Assembly: GCA_951394045.1 (NCBI GenBank)
Contig: CATOAN010000047.1
Location: 1-15,799, forward strand
Length of the DNA: 15,799 bases
Direction: 5' to 3'
DNA from: Nitzschia sp. DOCU1
Taxonomy: Eukaryota > Bacillariophyta > Bacillariophyceae > Bacillariales > Bacillariaceae
Of the stretch, positions 6,646 through 14,100 are shown piece after piece (position 1 is the first letter of the stretch; each line of letters opens with the position of its first letter). The position numbers were made by a program, and so were the translations under genes. Below the pieces are notes generated by a model, which did no database searches, was not told where the DNA came from, and saw only the letters and a list, made by a program, of their open reading frames with translations.

Positions 6646-8991
6646 CTATTCTTTGAATATAGCATCCAAATCGAGGTCCGCAAACCCAATATCCTCCTCC
6701 TTGCTTGCTTTGCTGCGAACCAAAACGCTGGCATCCAAGTCTTTATTGCCGAGGACGGGCTTTGACACGCTAGCCCCGGGTGGAGCAATCAAGTGCAGAA
6801 AATCATCGTCCATATCCAAGACATTCAACGAGCGGCCGAGAGCATTTTCCAACGCGGTCGATACTGTCTGACGGTCAAACTCACTTTCCTTGCGTTGACG
6901 GCGACGATGAGCGCTGCCACGACCAAGTGAGTGAGTACTGCCCGCATCCAAGCCTGTATCTCGCTTCCTGCGAGGTTTATCTCCGTGACTCAACGAAGTT
7001 CGATCCATTTCCTTGCTGAAGGAAGTGGCAGCCTTGAGTTTTCGGCGGTGGCCCGACCCCATACTCAGGCTCGATGACGATGCCGCCAGAGTAGTAGCGG
7101 TAGTTGATGCTGCTGCTGCCGCTGGATCTTTGAGACGTCGGCGGGTTCCTGGCGACTTGGATCGTCGTGCACCCTGTTCTCCCTTGACAGTAACCGATCC
7201 CAGAGGGTCATTTTCGCCTCGTGGGTCCTTGAGTCTTCGTCGCATTCCAGGAGACTTGGAGCGCGTAGAGCGCGAAACAACGGTCGACGCTCCGGGAGCC
7301 GATTTTCGGCTTGACGGAGCTGGCGCACTATGTACATGGTCTGCTGATGGTGGCGGCGGCGGAGGGGGCGGAATAACACCCACGTCTCGTGGAGATGTCA
7401 TTGCAAAGTCGAGCATTTTCGTTGGATCCCAGGTGCCGGTTTCAAGGCAATGTTGCCTTGGCTCCGCAGCTGCAAGGTAGTTTTCGAGGGCCACGCCGTT
7501 GGCATTCACATCATTGCTGCGTACTTTGACCTTTACTGAAGACGAGCGTGGTGCTTCGCCTCCTGTAGGAGCCAACCATGAGTTCTGTTTTGTCTCTGGC
7601 TCGTCGGGAGAACCTTCACTGTGCTCATCATGTCCGCTCAGATCCGAAACACCCATACTGTTCGAACTCTCGGAGCGATTCGATTTTCCTAGGTGGTCGT
7701 TGTCTTCGTCCCTTGAACGCTTAGCTTTGATTAATTTCTCCAGTTGGGCTGGGCTGTAATCGATCCTGAAAGGAACATCATCATCATCTTGGAAGCTCGC
7801 AAAGCTGTTCTCGTTGTCACCAGTATCGTCATCGTCACCTTTCAAGGGTGCTTCTTCGATAAGCTTGATTGGAGCCACAGAGCCTTCTTCGGCAATATCG
7901 ACTCCATTCTGTAAGCATTGTACTTCGAGATAGCCTATTCGCTTTTCTTGCTTGTTTCGAACGTCCTCGAGGTTACAAATAGATCGTTCCTTGGCTTCAA
8001 CAAGGTGCTCGTAAGAAGCAAGCTGCGACTTCAGTTGCTCGACCTCCAGATTCGCCAATACAAACATTGATCGATACTTCCACATTTCTGCAGTTGAGTT
8101 GGCCAGCTCCTCAATATTTCTCCAGTCTTTCACAGCGTTTTGTTTCTCAACCAGATCCGCCATTTCAGCCAACTTGGCCTGCAAGAGGTTGTTCTCCTTG
8201 GCCAACTGCTGGTTCTCAGACTCGAGCATAGTGACGCGTTCTTCTGATTTCATCAATTTGTCATTATTGTCATTCTTCGACCGCATCATGCTGGAGAACT
8301 TTGAACCGATTGTCCGGGAGCCCTCGGAATTGCGAGATGCTCCGAACCCGAATGAGCTCCTTGAGCTATCATGTCCCTTTCCCTTCGGCTTGGTAACGCT
8401 ACTCTTCGATGCCCCGAACAAACTTTTGGAATCTTCGTTGTTTTTGGGTCTGGGTTTTGGCCCACTTAATACTGATAGTCCCAAAGAAGCCTTAGAGAAC
8501 TCGAACAAATTTCGAGTCCCTTTGGTCTTGTCGCCCCCGGCCATGGCAGCTGACAACGCCAGCGATGCTTCTTCATCTTGGAAGTGTTCTCGTTTCGATA
8601 TTGTCTTGTCTAGCCGTCGACTCGTTCGTCGGCTAATATCCTGCTGCATCGCAGGCTGTTCTTCGATGGCTTGTAGTCCGTCGGACTTTGTTGTCTCCAG
8701 AAACGCCCCGAGAGACGGAGTGGCTGGATTTGTAGGTTGCTCGGTGGTGGCATTTAAATTCATGGTACTCTTGGTGGCGGTATCCATTCCTCCAGTACCA
8801 CCCGCTAGGAAACCGATATCATCGAACGGACTGGCTACATTTCCCAGCTCAGACGAGTCGTAGGAGAGCTGACTCCAACCATCACCGCCTACATAACTCT
8901 TCGTCCGTGGACCCCAAGTTTCTATGTGCCTTGACAGTGATTTATCCCCGCTTCTAATACTTGCCTCTTCTGATTGAAGTGTGTAAAGCAT
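6646..8991 (-). CDS. coiled-coil, Ser/Arg-rich scaffold-like protein (781 aa)
   Basis: Unrecognised family. A mostly disordered N-terminal third carries basic Ser motifs (SRRTSRR, about 120-126). A clear heptad-rich coiled coil spans about 245-362 (for example LESENQQLAKENNLLQAKL), with one Trp-containing segment (DWRNIEELANSTAEMWKYRS) in its middle. Acidic stretches lie at 386-405 and a Pro-8 run at 541-548. A Ser/Arg repeat region follows: RSKSPGMRRRLKDP 577-590, RSKSPGTRRRLKDP 610-623, SLSMGSGHRRKLK 641-653, TSLSHGDKPRRKR 665-677 and STHSLGRGSAHRRRQR 685-700. The C-terminus is acidic and hydrophobic (EDIGFADLDLDAIF), like a docking peptide. The layout suggests a self-associating, kinase-regulated cytoskeletal or signalling scaffold, by inference. 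The ATG at 8991 has an A at -3. The stop is TAG. No intron is needed. Confidence 0.78.
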   Translation of the reverse strand: MLYTLQSEEASIRSGDKSLSRHIETWGPRTKSYVGGDGWSQLSYDSSELGNVASPFDDIGFLAGGTGGMDTATKSTMNLNATTEQPTNPATPSLGAFLETTKSDGLQAIEEQPAMQQDISRRTSRRLDKTISKREHFQDEEASLALSAAMAGGDKTKGTRNLFEFSKASLGLSVLSGPKPRPKNNEDSKSLFGASKSSVTKPKGKGHDSSRSSFGFGASRNSEGSRTIGSKFSSMMRSKNDNNDKLMKSEERVTMLESENQQLAKENNLLQAKLAEMADLVEKQNAVKDWRNIEELANSTAEMWKYRSMFVLANLEVEQLKSQLASYEHLVEAKERSICNLEDVRNKQEKRIGYLEVQCLQNGVDIAEEGSVAPIKLIEEAPLKGDDDDTGDNENSFASFQDDDDVPFRIDYSPAQLEKLIKAKRSRDEDNDHLGKSNRSESSNSMGVSDLSGHDEHSEGSPDEPETKQNSWLAPTGGEAPRSSSVKVKVRSNDVNANGVALENYLAAAEPRQHCLETGTWDPTKMLDFAMTSPRDVGVIPPPPPPPPSADHVHSAPAPSSRKSAPGASTVVSRSTRSKSPGMRRRLKDPRGENDPLGSVTVKGEQGARRSKSPGTRRRLKDPAAAAASTTATTLAASSSSLSMGSGHRRKLKAATSFSKEMDRTSLSHGDKPRRKRDTGLDAGSTHSLGRGSAHRRRQRKESEFDRQTVSTALENALGRSLNVLDMDDDFLHLIAPPGASVSKPVLGNKDLDASVLVRSKASKEEDIGFADLDLDAIFKE
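7123..7263 (-). repeat. internal 99-bp-spaced duplication in the 781-aa gene
   Basis: The stretches 7222-7263 and 7123-7164 encode RSKSPGMRRRLKDP and RSKSPGTRRRLKDP, 33 residues apart. Only one of the 14 residues differs, while the DNA has several silent differences, so the peptide appears conserved rather than newly copied. Confidence 0.85.
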
Positions 8992-9271
8992 CTTGATGCT
9001 ATTACTGAGTGGAATTCAGGAGGAATATCTGGAAAGATAGAACGTTTGCTGCTTGAGAATGAAAGATCAGACCAGCGATGCAGCTATGATATGGGTATGC
9101 CTGTATGCTTGTTTTTTGTGCTCGATTTCACGTCCTGCATATGCCAGTAACCGATATCATCATGCCACGACGCGATATTCGCTGGATTTTACTCTGGTCA
9201 TAATTCGCTTCGAGAAGGCAAGGGCATGCATGTAAGCTATGAACTCGGAAACCGGGTGAGTTAAGGGTTCT

Positions 9272-9451
9272 TTAGTAAAACATCAGGTTGAGAATAGCCC
9301 CGCCGAATTGTGAAAGCCCCAACCCGAACAGGTAAGCTGCAACACGACCATTGCGGGTGTCCAGTGTACATACTGCAATGAAGTGCCCTAGAACGATATC
9401 TGGCAGAAAAAGCCTTAATGACAAAATAAACCATAAATGTGATGCTCTCAT
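9272..9451 (-). CDS. possible small two-span membrane protein (59 aa)
   Basis: A short minus-strand frame begins ATG at 9451 and ends TAA at 9272-9274. The predicted peptide has two hydrophobic spans, about residues 6-30 (LWFILSLRLFLPDIVLGHFI and on) and about 37-59 (VAAYLFGLGLSQFGGAILNL and on), joined by a hydrophilic DTRNGR turn. The glycine spacing in span 2 resembles packed membrane helices. I recognise no family. T-rich DNA can give hydrophobic frames by chance, and a stop lies just upstream in frame, so it could also be the last exon of something larger or nothing. It lies 280 bp upstream of the 781-aa gene on the same strand. Confidence 0.22.
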   Translation of the reverse strand: MRASHLWFILSLRLFLPDIVLGHFIAVCTLDTRNGRVAAYLFGLGLSQFGGAILNLMFY

Positions 9452-9992
9452 TCCTCAAACGAAATCGCCCTAAATGTTTTACGACTACTGGACACCAAAT
9501 GATCGATGTCGATGCCGGGAGCAGAAAGACCGCTTGGATAAAAGAGAGAGGCTTATTTTTAATATAACAATTAAGCTGAGGATTTTCTCTTGGGACAGCT
9601 CGCTGACGTGTGAGTGACGTCGAAGCATAATGACAGCCGACATACATACAAGGCCTTGGCGGATACTTACTATCATAGAACTGTTCTCTCTAGTACTTTT
9701 GCTATGTTATCTACGAAGAATTAATAATGCAATGATTGCATCATCTTGTGAGCGGCGAAAAGTAACCACAGTGTCCAATCCAACAATGGCTAATTCAGCT
9801 ACAACGTTGATTACAATATCTTGTCTGCAAACTACTACTACAGGTACTACTAGGAGGACTCATTACGACACCACCAGCAGCAGCACTGGTGAAACGAGGA
9901 GGACCAGCTCCGCTTGGTGCATTTCCTACGTACTAGCTAGAAGTTAGACTCTCGACGAGACCACCACCACGAGTCGAAATCATGACGCAGTG

Positions 9993-10010
9993 CAAAGCAT
10001 TAATGCTTTG
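9993..10010. repeat. 18-bp perfect palindrome
   Basis: CAAAGCATTAATGCTTTG equals its own reverse complement over all 18 bases. It lies 219 bp past the stop of the RING gene in intergenic DNA. It could be a dimeric protein binding site or a chance event. Confidence 0.7.
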
Positions 10011-10228
10011 ATAGAAAGGAGAAATTAGCAATTTACAGTTTGGGCTGTGTGATGAGCTTACGCCATCATACTAGTACTTGGGCAGAAATGAGATATTTAT
10101 TGGGCAGAACAAAGAGGAAGCCAGCAGTAGCCAGCACGATTCGGACCGAAAGGCAAAATAGAAGCGATCCGGGTGTCACAAGAGAAGACACGGCCCTCGT
10201 GAAGAAGCAACAAGTTGATTCCACCCGA

Positions 10229-10979
10229 TTAGTTTGCTTCTTGGTTTTCCTCATCGGCTTCTTTAACCATTTCCAGAGGAGTTTCGTGACCATCATCCAG
10301 CTCTTCCTGCTTGTCAGGTAGTTGCAAGCCATTTTGTGGAACAATGAAATCGGTGCGGCAGCACGGACAAGGAAGCTCTTCCGTTTTAGTTCCTGCAAAG
10401 TATCGTTCCAAACAGTCTTGATGAAAGACGTGGTCACAATTTTGACTCCAAGCAATCGTATCACCTGCCAGTCACGTAAAAATCCATACAAACCGCACAT
10501 TTCTGTGATGGTTTTGGCAACCGCTTCCGATCTTCCTTCCACAATACCAGAATCATGCTGCCTAGTTCTGAAGACCCCATCGATGTTTCCCCCATTTCTC
10601 TTCGAATCGTCGATCTGCGGAGAAAAACGCTCCTGGGCCTGAAGTCCTCGCCTTTTAGTTCAGTCTGACAGTTTGTATTCTTGAATAGATCTGCCAGCGC
10701 TTTGCGACGCTCCTCTGGACTGGCGGCAACGTACCGAGGAGGTTCGCCAGATCCAGCAATGATCTGCTGCGACCGTCTACGGCGCATGCAGTAGCACTTG
10801 AGAACAAGAAGTAGCGTACGTGCTACACAGATGCCCACTCCCAGGATGATCTTTTGGGTGCTCCCCATTGAATTACCATCTGAAGATTTCTCGAAATCAC
10901 CGGCTCCTGACAACAACGTGGTCGAGCCTGCAGAAGAACCACCCGATGAGCCGTATGCTTCAGCTCTAGTCGAACCCAT
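10229..10979 (-). pseudogene. membrane-anchored RING-H2 E3 ubiquitin ligase, frameshifted
   Basis: The first part (10979 down to 10467) encodes a Ser/Gly-rich N-terminus, one transmembrane helix at residues 43-62 (KIILGVGICVARTLLLVLKC) followed by MRRRR, a cytosolic linker (EERRKALADLFKNTNC) and the start of a RING, CAVCMDFYVTG. At 10463-10466 four extra bases (AGGT on the coding strand) cause an immediate TGA. The frame beyond encodes the rest of a textbook RING-H2: DTIAWSQNCDHVFHQDC, then CPCC and an acidic tail to TAA at 10229. Zinc ligands read C-x2-C, C-x-H-x2-H-x2-C, C-x2-C. Dropping four bases joins the halves at ...YVTG-DTIAW..., the usual spacing. An intact version would be an ATL-like E3 passing ubiquitin from an E2. 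ATG 10979 has a good context; an in-frame ATG also lies at 11021. It may be a pseudogene, a null allele or a sequencing error. Confidence 0.75.
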
Positions 10980-11714
10980 CTTCACAATTCTATTTTGTGG
11001 AATGAAACAAATGAAAGCCAACTGTTCACGCCTCCATGCAATATTGATTGTAGCGTTTCTTGATGCAGAAAGCTATCATGGAGCCGCAGTGGGTTTATCC
11101 CCAAAGGCAGTATTGCTGTATGCCCGTGTGAGACCTTGAGAAAATCATATTGTCATCGAGATGGAAAAAGTTATATCCGATTATCTTAGGTAATGAAAAA
11201 AATGTAATGTTACGAGTTGGCAAGTACTCTCGGAGTTTGCAAATTTTTCTCCAGTAATGAGGATAAGTTTTCTTCGGAAATGTCTTGTCAAAATACTCTA
11301 AAAAAAATATACTAAGTTTTTCTATCTTTGGATTCGTACTATCAGGTGTGACGTACAACTGATGTCGTTAGTGACAAATCTTAGACGCTGACGTGGCATC
11401 GTATTTTCGTTATCTTGACGAAAAAATGGATGACTACCACAGTAAATAATGGTGTCACCATTTGTCGATTCATTCATGATAAAGCACACCAACGACGTGG
11501 CAACAGCCTTGTTGGGGGCATCCTCACCAGCAATCAAGAGGGTCGGAATGATATCTCCAAGCTTCTTGACTGGAAGCGCGTTTCGGTGTTCCGTCGTCTG
11601 ATGTGTTTGGCTGATCGTCGGGGCACTGTCACAACGTCGCTGCCTTCGTATCAATCTCACGACGGTCACTTTTGCACCTTTCTTTGACATTCATTGAAAG
11701 CAAAGAGGACCACG
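10980..11714. other. intergenic region between two divergent, broken genes
   Basis: This should hold promoters for the minus-strand RING gene and the plus-strand peroxidase-like gene. The 11110-11340 part is A/T-rich. A 122-codon open frame on the minus strand (11690 down to 11322) has fairly coding-like codon use in its middle (KKLGDIIPTLLIAGEDAP), but I recognise no domain and its start would lie only 24 bp from the peroxidase-like ATG. I leave it uncalled. Confidence 0.4.
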
Positions 11715-12488
11715 ATGCAGATATTTTTGTTTATGGCCCTTGTCTTGGTGACACGAGGCGACGCATTTCAAGGATTCCAACTTGACAACAGGTTGGGAAT
11801 GACAACAAGCCTCCCCATGGACCAACAAGATTTCGGAAAAGCTATTCCTGGTGCTGCCGCGTTTGGTGTGTTGGGTGAAACTCAGTTTTCACCAAATGCC
11901 AACGCCGAAGTATTCTTTGATCCTGCAATGTATCGTATGGAGATCAAGAACTTCGGGTGACTTGCGTCCGCATTCTACCAGCTGGCTGTCGCTGGCGCCG
12001 AAGCTATTGAATCGATTGGTGGGCCCATCCTTCCCACTCAGCTGGGGCGTATGGAACCAGACAAGAGGAAGGGAATCGAGTTGAATCCGGCTCTTCCCGT
12101 GGACAAGCGTTCCAATGAAAAAGTGCGCGACGCCTTCAAAAAGGCTGGTTTGACTGGACGTGAAATGACAGCATTACTCGGAGGTCTATTGACTTTGCAG
12201 CAAGTCGAAAAGACCCGTACTACGGAGGACTGGAGGCAATCTGCTAAGCCTAAGTTTGTCGAACGGGGAAAGATGGGCCGAATGTTGGACTACAAGCACT
12301 TGACCGATGAAGATGTTAAGGCTGCCCTTTCAGACAAATTCGACGAGGATCCCGACGATAGGTGGTACATAGCCGACAGTTTTGGGACCCGCGACGATCG
12401 GTTTGGCCAGCGTATTGCCAAGGATCAAATCGACGAAAAGAATTTAAATAAATACATAAAAGATTTGTACGCTTTTTCCATCAACTAG
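11715..12488 (+). pseudogene. plastid class-I-peroxidase-like (APX/TL29-like) gene, internally shortened, in-frame TGA
   Basis: Codons 1-81 give a signal peptide (MQIFLFMALVLVTRGDA) with FQGF at the cleavage point, the diatom plastid motif, then a transit region and a possible second processing site (SPNANA/EVFFDP), suggesting a thylakoid-lumen protein. TGA interrupts at 11958. The same frame then continues for 175 codons to TAG: SAFYQLAVAGAEAIESIGGP and LGRM match the ascorbate-peroxidase pattern YADFYQLA...GGP...GR, then GLTGREMTALLGGLLTL and YIADSFGTRDDRFGQRI. Between the mature N-terminus and FYQLA only about 15-25 residues remain, where family members have about 100, including the distal Arg/Trp/His. 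The proximal His expected in ALSGAHTLG is also absent, as in the non-catalytic TL29 class. Deletion plus stop makes a pseudogene most likely. The ATG at 12051 could start only a fragment. Confidence 0.62.
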
Positions 12489-12612
12489 AATACGGACGAT
12501 GTGTTCGGTTGGTTGGATTGGCGAGCAAATTCTAGATTCTGAAGCTCCCACCTCCCTAGCCTGGTTGAAAAAATGCCAAACTCAAACTTGAGCTACAAAA
12601 AGGATCTTGGAA

Positions 12613-12627
12613 TTAGGGTTAGGGTTA
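12613..12627 (+). repeat. interstitial telomere-like motif
   Basis: TTAGGGTTAGGGTTA, two and a half copies of the common eukaryotic telomere unit, lies in non-coding DNA shortly after the broken peroxidase-like gene and just before the tandem array. It is too short to be a telomere and may be a repair scar or chance. Confidence 0.6.
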
Positions 12628-12770
12628 CAGGAAGAAAATACGAAAATCTTCTCAAGAACAAGCCAAGAAAGGTTTGAGTGACGATCTAACTCTTGGCTTC
12701 TAGGCAGCTAACGACAGAACCTCCCAGAGGCACGGCTACTTAAATAAGGCTTTGCTGCTGATACTCTCTA

Positions 12771-13497
12771 GATTTACGCACTACAGCACCGTTTTTCACG
12801 CTCCCCCCGTCGCCATCCAACCTTATACTACAAAGCTTAAAGAAGCCATGCCTTCAATCGGATTTTTGTTATTCTAACGAAAACAGGCCAGGAAATTTCA
12901 TACCTAGTAGGCGCTGATTTACGCACTACAGCACCGTTTTTCATGCTCTCCACCCTCGCCATCCAACCTAATACTACTGTTGGAGGAAACGACGCCAACG
13001 CATATGTGTAAGCATACGCATATATGTGACATACATGTAAGAGGATCGGTCCAAATACTACACACCGTTTTTCACGCTCCCGTCCCAAAGTTCTTGGGCT
13101 GCCCCAAAGTTTTTGGTGGCGGATCCCAAAGTTCTTGAGCTGCCCCAAAAACATGCCAAGGCGGTTAACCGAATTACCGCGAAACACAGTTTAAGGCGCT
13201 AAAAAAATATGGCGCCGGTCATCGCGCCAGTCGGGCACCATTGGCAGTTCCAGAGCTTAAATCCATGACTTCAGTCGGATTTCGTTATTCTAACGAAAAC
13301 AGGAAATTTCATACCTAGCTAGTAGGCACCAATTTACACAGTAAAGCACCGCTTTCATGCTCCCACCGTCGCCATCCCACCTGATACACCACTGAAATCC
13401 ATGAGACTTGAATCGGTTATTTGTCACACTACCGTAGTAACGAAAACACTCTAAAATTTTATATCTACGCACTTCTATCATGATTTACACTATATAC
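12771..13497 (+). repeat. decayed tandem array, unit about 131-145 bp
   Basis: The block GATTTACGCACTACAGCACC occurs at 12771 and again at 12916, followed each time by GTTTTTCA(C/T)GCTC and CGCCATCCAACCT. Related blocks begin near 13057 (partial) and 13331 (AATTTACACAGTAAAGCACC). A second conserved block, CGTTATTCTAACGAAAACAGG with flanks, appears near 12846-12905, 13263-13325 and, more diverged, 13399-13470. All copies share one orientation. The copies differ by substitutions and small insertions such as CCAGG and CTAG duplications, so the array is old. Confidence 0.75.
13083..13150 (+). repeat. 41-bp-period direct repeat
   Basis: TCCCAAAGTTCTTG(G/A)GCTGCCCCAAA occurs at 13083-13109 and 13124-13150, with one mismatch plus end variation. 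A related CCCCAAAGTTTTTGG lies between. It sits inside the larger tandem array and breaks its periodicity, so it is probably a later insertion or local expansion. Confidence 0.8.
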
Positions 13498-13636
13498 CTA
13501 GACACCTATGTTTAGCACAAGCCTTTACGGCTTTTTTGGCAGAGCCACACCAAATGCACTTTGCAACCTTCCACCTACGCTGTCCAAAGTGCACCCACGA
13601 CCACATTCAAACCATACAATAAGTGATCCTCCACTG

Positions 13637-13702
13637 CGGCGTGAGGGGCGTCCTTTTATCTGGCAAAGCCACACAAAACCGTCCTATTGACCCCTCACGC
13701 CG
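13637..13702. repeat. 12-bp perfect inverted repeat, 42-nt loop
   Basis: CGGCGTGAGGGG (13637-13648) is the exact reverse complement of CCCCTCACGCCG (13691-13702). The loop contains TGGCAAAGCCACACA, a near copy of TGGCAGAGCCACACC about 125 bp upstream (near 13537). The arms are GC-rich and would form a strong hairpin in RNA or DNA. It could be a small non-autonomous element end pair, a regulatory hairpin or a remnant. Confidence 0.75.
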
Positions 13703-14100
13703 GGCTCCATCGCGCACGACCGTCAGCCAAACCAAAGTAGCCCATGCGCCCCTTGTACATAATACCAGGTATGCGCTGAACGCTGCGACTCGACTCGTGA
13801 ACCAGTATTAAATATGTCTTGTCAATCACCATTTAGAGAGTTCCAAGAGAGCACGTCACTTCATTCCATTCGCTCTGCGTGGATTGGGCCGAGCTGAGCG
13901 CAATTAAGAAGTCGAACTAATCAAAGTTGTTGGTCGCCCCCGGCCGAGATCCACCCAAAAATACACCTATATCATCGGCGGATGACGCAGAATTTACACA
14001 TCAAACCTCAAACCCCCCAACCACAAGTGCCATTTATCAAACAACCGATGGCTTGCTGAACCAACTCCACGAATTGAAACCGTGATCTTGTCCAGAAAGC

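Larger units (their letters stand above)
8992..10228. other. intergenic region, mostly featureless
   Basis: This 1.2 kb region lies upstream of the minus-strand 781-aa gene and downstream of the broken RING gene, so the 781-aa promoter should be near 8992-9250. It holds the weak 59-aa ORF at 9272-9451 (-), ACT triplets near 9830-9855, and an 18-bp perfect palindrome at 9993-10010. An open frame 9630-9947 (+) begins with a hydrophobic segment and then becomes Thr/Ser-rich, but nothing else supports it. Confidence 0.45.
12489..14100. other. repeat-rich intergenic region
   Basis: No gene is visible. In order the region holds a telomere-like motif (12613-12627), a decayed tandem array (12771-13497) with a shorter 41-bp-period repeat inside it (13083-13150), a TA/CATATG-rich patch (13000-13040), and a 12-bp inverted repeat (13637-13702). 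The last 250-300 bases should contain the riboflavin synthase promoter and leader; I see no certain core element there. Confidence 0.6.

Noticed and set aside
8099..8863. 254-codon open frame on the plus strand opposite the 781-aa gene
   Set aside because: It lies wholly antisense to a long, well-structured coding frame; its Phe/Ser/Leu-rich composition is what the complement of Glu/Lys/Asn-rich codons produces.
9630..9947. 105-codon frame with signal-like start and Thr/Ser-rich tail
   Set aside because: The length is expected by chance in this window and the Thr/Ser run comes from ACT triplet repeats.
10460..10485. Tiny intron GTGACTGGCAG explaining the RING frameshift
   Set aside because: At 11 nt it is too short to be spliced, and removing it does not restore the RING frame.
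11322..11690. 122-codon minus-strand frame between the two broken genes
   Set aside because: No recognised domain; it begins 24 bp from the opposite gene's ATG; several frames of this length are expected by chance.
11958..11960. TGA in the peroxidase-like gene as a selenocysteine codon or code change
   Set aside because: The position lies at an apparent deletion joint rather than a known catalytic Cys/Sec site, and TGA ends riboflavin synthase and the 727-aa gene normally. No SECIS element could be tested by eye, so this is unlikely rather than excluded.
12771..13497. CRISPR-like array
   Set aside because: The units are long, diverged and contiguous without unique spacers, and the context is eukaryotic.
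13711..13724. GCGCACGACCGTC shared between 13.7 kb and the 148-bp duplication
   Set aside because: A 13-base match is expected about once or twice by chance in a window this size, and the flanks do not match.
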